Assembly (NCBI GenBank): GCA_002371115.1
Contig: DFFY01000044.1
Location: 24,502-33,173, forward strand
DNA length: 8,672 nucleotides
Source of the DNA: Bacteroidales bacterium UBA3764
GTDB lineage: Bacteria; Bacteroidota; Bacteroidia; Bacteroidales; UBA932
Reading direction: 5' to 3'
Shown here: piece by piece, positions 5,944 through 8,672 of the stretch
How the letters are laid out: each line of letters opens with the position of its first letter
Numbering within the stretch: the stretch's first letter is position 1
Position numbers and translations under genes: made by a program
Notes under the pieces: model-generated
Seen by the model: only the letters and a program-made list of their open reading frames with translations
What the model was told of the DNA's origin: nothing
Database searches by the model: none

Positions 5944-7356
5944 ATGTCAGAGCAAAAATTCCGGGTCGAGAGCGACCTTATCGGCGAACTTCAGGTTCCC
6001 GCAGATGCCTACTATGGCGTACAAACCCAACGGGCCCTTAACAATTATAAGATTTCCAACACGCGGATGTGCGACTATCCGGAGTACATCATCGCCATGG
6101 CCTATGTAAAAATGGCTGCGGCGGCCGCCAACGCGGAGTTGGGCGTGCTGGACAAAAAGATTGGAGACGCCATTGTGGCCGCCTGCAAGGAAATTGTGGC
6201 GGGTAAGCTCTGGGACCAGTTCCCGGTGGACATGATGCAGGGCGGCGCCGGCACCTCCGTGAACATGAACGCCAACGAGGTAATCGCCAACCGCGCCCTG
6301 GAGCTAATGGGGCACCAGAAGGGCGAGTACCAGTTCTGCTCCCCCAACGACCATGTAAACTGCGCCCAGAGCACCAACGACGCCTACCCTACTGCTTTCC
6401 GCTACACGTTTGTGCGCATGAACAAGCACGTGGAAGAGGCGCTGCGGCAGCTCATCGCTTCCTTCCGCGCCAAGGGTGAGGAATTCAAGGACGTGCTCAA
6501 GATGGGCCGTACGCAGCTGCAGGATGCCGTTCCCATGACTTCCGGCCAGGAATTCAACGCTTTTGCCAACAACCTGGAAGAGGAACTGGCCAACCTGGAG
6601 CGCAACGCCGTGCTGCTCAAGGAAATCAACATGGGCGGCACCGCCATCGGCACGGGCCTCAACGCCGTTCCCGGTTTTGCGGAGCTGTGTACCAAGCGAC
6701 TTTCCGAGTTCTCCGGCGACACATTTGAGAAAGCGCCGGACCTGGTGGAAGCCACGCCGGATACGGGGGCTTACGTGAGCTATTCCGCCGCGCTCAAACG
6801 CCTGGCCGTCAAGCTGTCCAAGATTTGCAACGACCTGCGCCTCATGGCTTCCGGTCCCCGCTGCGGCCTGCATGAGATTAACCTTCCGGCCATGGCGCCC
6901 GGTTCTTCCATCATGCCCGGCAAGGTGAATCCGGTGATTCCGGAGGTGACCAACCAGGTATGCTTCAAGGTGATCGGCAACGACACCGCCGTGTGCTTTG
7001 CCGCAGAGGCCGGCCAATTGCAGCTGAACGTAATGGAGCCCGTGATTGCGCAGTGCATCCTGGAAAGCCAGACCTGGCTCATGAACGCCATGAACACCCT
7101 CCGCTCCAAGTGCGTGGACGGCATCACCGTAAATGCGGAGCACTGCTACAACATGGTGCTCAATTCCATCGGCATTGTCACGGCCCTGAACCCGTACATT
7201 GGCTATAAGGCCTCCACCAAGGTGGCCAAGGAAGCCCTCGCCACCGGACGCAGCGTGTACGACCTGGTGCTGGAGCAGGGGCTCATGACGCGCGAGAAAC
7301 TGGACGAGGCCCTGGATCCCAAGGCCATGACCGCCTCCCACGCGCTGCTGAAATAA
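5944..7356 (+). CDS. aspA: Aspartate ammonia-lyase (aspartase)
   Basis: The 470-residue cytosolic enzyme, expected to be a homotetramer, deaminates L-aspartate to fumarate and ammonia. It has the full length of the aspartase/fumarase superfamily and its signature GSSIMPGKVNP (320-330), whose Ser321 is the expected catalytic base and Lys327 a substrate contact. Aspartase rather than class II fumarase is indicated by GGAGTSVNMNANEV (100-113; fumarases have GTQSNMN) and by DHVNCAQSTNDAYPT (136-150; fumarases have QSSND). GRTQLQDAVPM (188-198), GTGLNAVPG (236-244) and EATPDTGAYVSYSAALKRL (269-287) also fit. It has its own promoter and a strong terminator, so it is probably monocistronic. The class I fumarase encoded convergently downstream would use its product. 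No active-site residue appears to be missing. Confidence 0.95.
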   Translation: MSEQKFRVESDLIGELQVPADAYYGVQTQRALNNYKISNTRMCDYPEYIIAMAYVKMAAAAANAELGVLDKKIGDAIVAACKEIVAGKLWDQFPVDMMQGGAGTSVNMNANEVIANRALELMGHQKGEYQFCSPNDHVNCAQSTNDAYPTAFRYTFVRMNKHVEEALRQLIASFRAKGEEFKDVLKMGRTQLQDAVPMTSGQEFNAFANNLEEELANLERNAVLLKEINMGGTAIGTGLNAVPGFAELCTKRLSEFSGDTFEKAPDLVEATPDTGAYVSYSAALKRLAVKLSKICNDLRLMASGPRCGLHEINLPAMAPGSSIMPGKVNPVIPEVTNQVCFKVIGNDTAVCFAAEAGQLQLNVMEPVIAQCILESQTWLMNAMNTLRSKCVDGITVNAEHCYNMVLNSIGIVTALNPYIGYKASTKVAKEALATGRSVYDLVLEQGLMTREKLDEALDPKAMTASHALLK

Positions 7357-7406
7357 TCCGGCGGAATCCGCTGGCCAGCAACGCACTGTTCATCAATTAC
7401 TTACAG

Positions 7407-7440
7407 AAAATCCTCGGCTCTTTTGGGGCTGAGGATTTTT
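7407..7440 (+). terminator. Intrinsic terminator of aspA
   Basis: A 14-bp stem (7407-7420 with 7426-7439, including two G-U pairs) closes a 5-nt TTTTG loop and runs into TTTTT at 7436-7440. The stem has A-rich and T-rich flanks, so it could also act on transcripts arriving from the minus strand. Confidence 0.85.
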
Positions 7441-7455
7441 AGTAAAACACTATGA

Positions 7456-7484
7456 GTCAATCACTTAGCAACCAGTGAATTGAC
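7456..7484 (-). terminator. Weak hairpin after rubredoxin
   Basis: GTCAATCACT (7456-7465) pairs with AGTGAATTGAC (7474-7484) with a one-base bulge and an 8-nt loop. It lies 10 nt beyond the rubredoxin stop codon on the minus strand. No proper T-run follows, so it may only protect the 3' end, with the A/T-flanked aspA terminator stem beyond it ending transcription. Confidence 0.35.
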
Positions 7485-7494
7485 CGGAGCACAA

Positions 7495-7656
7495 CTACTC
7501 CGCCGGGGAGAAGTCGTCCTTGCCAACGCCGCAGAGCGGGCACACCCAGTCTGCGGGAATGTCCTCGAAAGCGGTTCCGGGGGCGATTCCGCTGTCCGGA
7601 TCGCCGGCTGCAGGGTCATACACGTACCCGCAGATGTTGCATACGTACTTTTGCAT
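7495..7656 (-). CDS. Rubredoxin
   Basis: The 53-residue protein is a standard single-domain rubredoxin: one iron held by four cysteines, Cys6 and Cys9 in the CNICGY knuckle and Cys39 and Cys42 in CPLCGV. The conserved YVYDPAAGDPDSGIAPGT and FEDIPADWVCP segments are complete. It is a soluble one-electron carrier, in anaerobes usually serving peroxide or superoxide detoxification or other redox enzymes. The start ATG 7656 gives the typical length; the frame is open further upstream only across the 27-bp repeats, where the translation is repeat-derived. It lies 102 nt downstream of the fumarase gene on the same strand. I see no clear promoter of its own, so co-transcription with fumarase is possible. 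Confidence 0.95.
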   Translation of the reverse strand: MQKYVCNICGYVYDPAAGDPDSGIAPGTAFEDIPADWVCPLCGVGKDDFSPAE

Positions 7657-7672
7657 AATATAATGGGTTAAT

Positions 7673-7753
7673 GAGATTTCTCCACTCACTCCGTTCGGTC
7701 GAAATGACAAGGGCACTCCGTTCAGTCGAAATGACAAGGGCACTCCGTTCGAA
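7673..7753. repeat. 27-bp tandem repeat, about 2.5 copies, in a dispersed-type intergenic repeat
   Basis: The unit starting CACTCCGTTC occurs at 7687-7713 and, with one base changed (G to A), at 7714-7740; a third, partial copy starts at 7741. The block GAGATTTC at 7673-7680 precedes it. The element, with GTCGAAATGAC in each full unit, resembles an intergenic repeat I know from many Bacteroidota genomes, often mis-annotated as small proteins with ISTERSEWRNL-like translations. It sits between fumarase and rubredoxin. ATTTC (7676-7680) and GAAAT (7701-7705) make part of it an imperfect palindrome. Confidence 0.8.
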
Positions 7754-7757
7754 ACGG
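7745..7757. repeat. Short palindrome next to fumarase stop
   Basis: CCGTT (7745-7749) and AACGG (7753-7757) are perfectly complementary with a 3-base CGA centre. It lies just beyond the fumarase stop codon (7759-7761, minus strand) at the edge of the partial third repeat copy. With no T-run it is at most a weak 3'-end hairpin. Confidence 0.3.
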
Positions 7758-7758
7758 C

Positions 7759-8672
7759 CTACAGGCCAATCTTCTTGAAGAAGTCGTTGCCTTTGTCGTC
7801 CACCAGGATGAAGGCCGGGAAGTCTTCCACCGTGATTTTCCAGATGGCTTCCATGCCCAGTTCCGGGTACTCCACGCACTCGATGCTGCGGATGCTGCTC
7901 TGGGAGAGCACGGCGGCCACACCGCCAATGGTGCCCAGGTAGAAGCCGCCGTGCTTGAGGCAGGCGTCCGTCACCACCTTGGAGCGGTTGCCCTTGGCAA
8001 TCATCACCAGGGAAGCACCGTGGTCCTGGAACTCGTCCACGTACGGGTCCATGCGGTTGGCCGTGGTGGGGCCCATGGAGCCGCAAGGATAACCGGCAGG
8101 AGTTTTGGCCGGTCCGGCGTACAGGATGGGATGGTCCTTGAAGTAGGCGGGCATGTCCTCGCCGGCGTCCAGGCGGGCCTTGAGTTTGGCGTGGGCGATG
8201 TCACGAGCCACGATGATGGTGCCCTTCAGGTTCACGCGGGTGCCCACGGCGTACTTGGTAAGTTCTGCACGCACGGTGTCGATGCCCTTATCCAGGTCTA
8301 TCTCAATGCCCTTGGGGCCCTCACCGGGACGGCGGAGCTCCTCGGGAATGAGCTCGGACGGGTTGCTGTCCATCTTCTCGATCCAGACGCCGTCGGCATT
8401 GATTTTACTCTTGATGTTGCGGTCTGCGCTGCAGCTTACGCCCATGCCGATGGGGCAGCTGGCACCGTGGCGGGGCAGGCGCACCACGCGGATGTCATGC
8501 GCCAGGTATTTGCCGCCGAACTGGGCCCCCAGGCCAATCTTCTGCGCCTCCTTCAGGAGTTTTTCTTCCAGGTCGATGTCACGGAAAGCGCGGCCGGTCT
8601 CGTCGCCGGTGGTGGGCAGGGCATCGTAGAACTTGATGCTGGCCAGTTTCACGGTGAGGAGGTTCTTTTCGG
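7759..8672 (-). CDS. fumA/fumB-like: Fumarate hydratase class I, C-terminal part (runs off window)
   Basis: This is the C-terminal 304 residues of an iron-sulfur fumarase of the FumA/FumB type (about 545 residues complete), which interconverts fumarate and malate in the cytosol. The frame stays open to the window end, so the GTG at 8652 is not the true start; the N-terminal part and its cysteines lie outside. Visible landmarks are the end of the catalytic domain with LPRHGASCPIGMGVSCSAD (8475-8419; its first Cys is the likely third cluster ligand) and IKSKINADGVWIEKM. The C-terminal domain follows, with GTIIVARDIAHAKLKARL, GPAKTPAGYPCGSMGPTTA, IAKGNRSKVVTDAC, HGGFYLGTIGG and VEYPELGMEAIWKI. 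The [4Fe-4S] cluster of this class is oxygen-labile, consistent with an anaerobe. Rubredoxin follows on the same strand and aspartase faces it. Confidence 0.95.
   Translation of the reverse strand, partial: EKNLLTVKLASIKFYDALPTTGDETGRAFRDIDLEEKLLKEAQKIGLGAQFGGKYLAHDIRVVRLPRHGASCPIGMGVSCSADRNIKSKINADGVWIEKMDSNPSELIPEELRRPGEGPKGIEIDLDKGIDTVRAELTKYAVGTRVNLKGTIIVARDIAHAKLKARLDAGEDMPAYFKDHPILYAGPAKTPAGYPCGSMGPTTANRMDPYVDEFQDHGASLVMIAKGNRSKVVTDACLKHGGFYLGTIGGVAAVLSQSSIRSIECVEYPELGMEAIWKITVEDFPAFILVDDKGNDFFKKIGL

Noticed and set aside
6304..7386. Minus-strand ORF of 360 codons opposite aspartase
   Set aside because: Aspartase on the other strand is certain; the antisense translation is low-complexity His/Gly/Val-rich.
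7687..7753. CRISPR array
   Set aside because: The repeats are directly adjacent without spacers, so this is a plain tandem repeat.
7616..8086. Minus-strand ORF overlapping fumarase in another frame and running through the repeats
   Set aside because: The frame is open only by chance in the fumarase part, and the rest is the typical repeat-derived ISTERSEWRNL-like translation.

Overview
The window looks like a chromosomal segment of an anaerobic, gut-type member of the Bacteroidota (Bacteroidales-like), with fairly GC-rich genes. The evidence is promoter boxes of the Bacteroidota type (TTTG, about 20 nt, TAnnTTTG) in front of several genes, very short leaders with almost no Shine-Dalgarno sequences, lipoproteins and outer-membrane beta-barrels of Bacteroidota style, and an oxygen-sensitive-type class I fumarase. 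No species can be named from the sequence alone.

Layout. Positions 1-514 hold no convincing gene. Instead they carry seven copies of a 10-bp motif (GGCGCARGTC), six of which sit in exact dyad symmetry about position 160.5, followed by a doubtful 35-codon ORF with an unusually good Shine-Dalgarno. From 3181 down to 515 (minus strand) runs a three-gene envelope operon: an outer-membrane beta-barrel protein, a lipoprotein alpha/beta-hydrolase with a GYSQG nucleophile motif, and a lipoprotein built of two similar halves. The last two overlap by ATGA. A divergent promoter region also serves a second small beta-barrel protein on the plus strand (3255-3773).

Convergent with that gene is a 591-residue MATE-family transporter (5556-3781, minus) with a GHKL/RsbW-type ATP-binding domain fused to its C-terminus. 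Divergent from it is an 86-codon ORF (5610-5870) that reads as the two ends of a ZIP metal transporter joined in frame, with the metal-binding middle missing. Then come aspartate ammonia-lyase (5944-7356), a strong intrinsic terminator, and on the minus strand a rubredoxin (7656-7495) and the C-terminal part of a class I fumarase (8672-7759, continuing past the window). A 27-bp tandem repeat lies between these last two.

How it works together. The right third is fumarate metabolism: aspartase releases fumarate and ammonia from aspartate, and fumarase interconverts fumarate and malate, feeding the fumarate-reduction branch typical of these anaerobes. The left part concerns the cell envelope: surface hydrolase, barrels and lipoproteins. 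I see no phage, CRISPR, toxin-antitoxin or other complete defence system. The items most worth a second look are the dyad-symmetric motif array, the MATE-ATPase fusion and the internally deleted ZIP gene.
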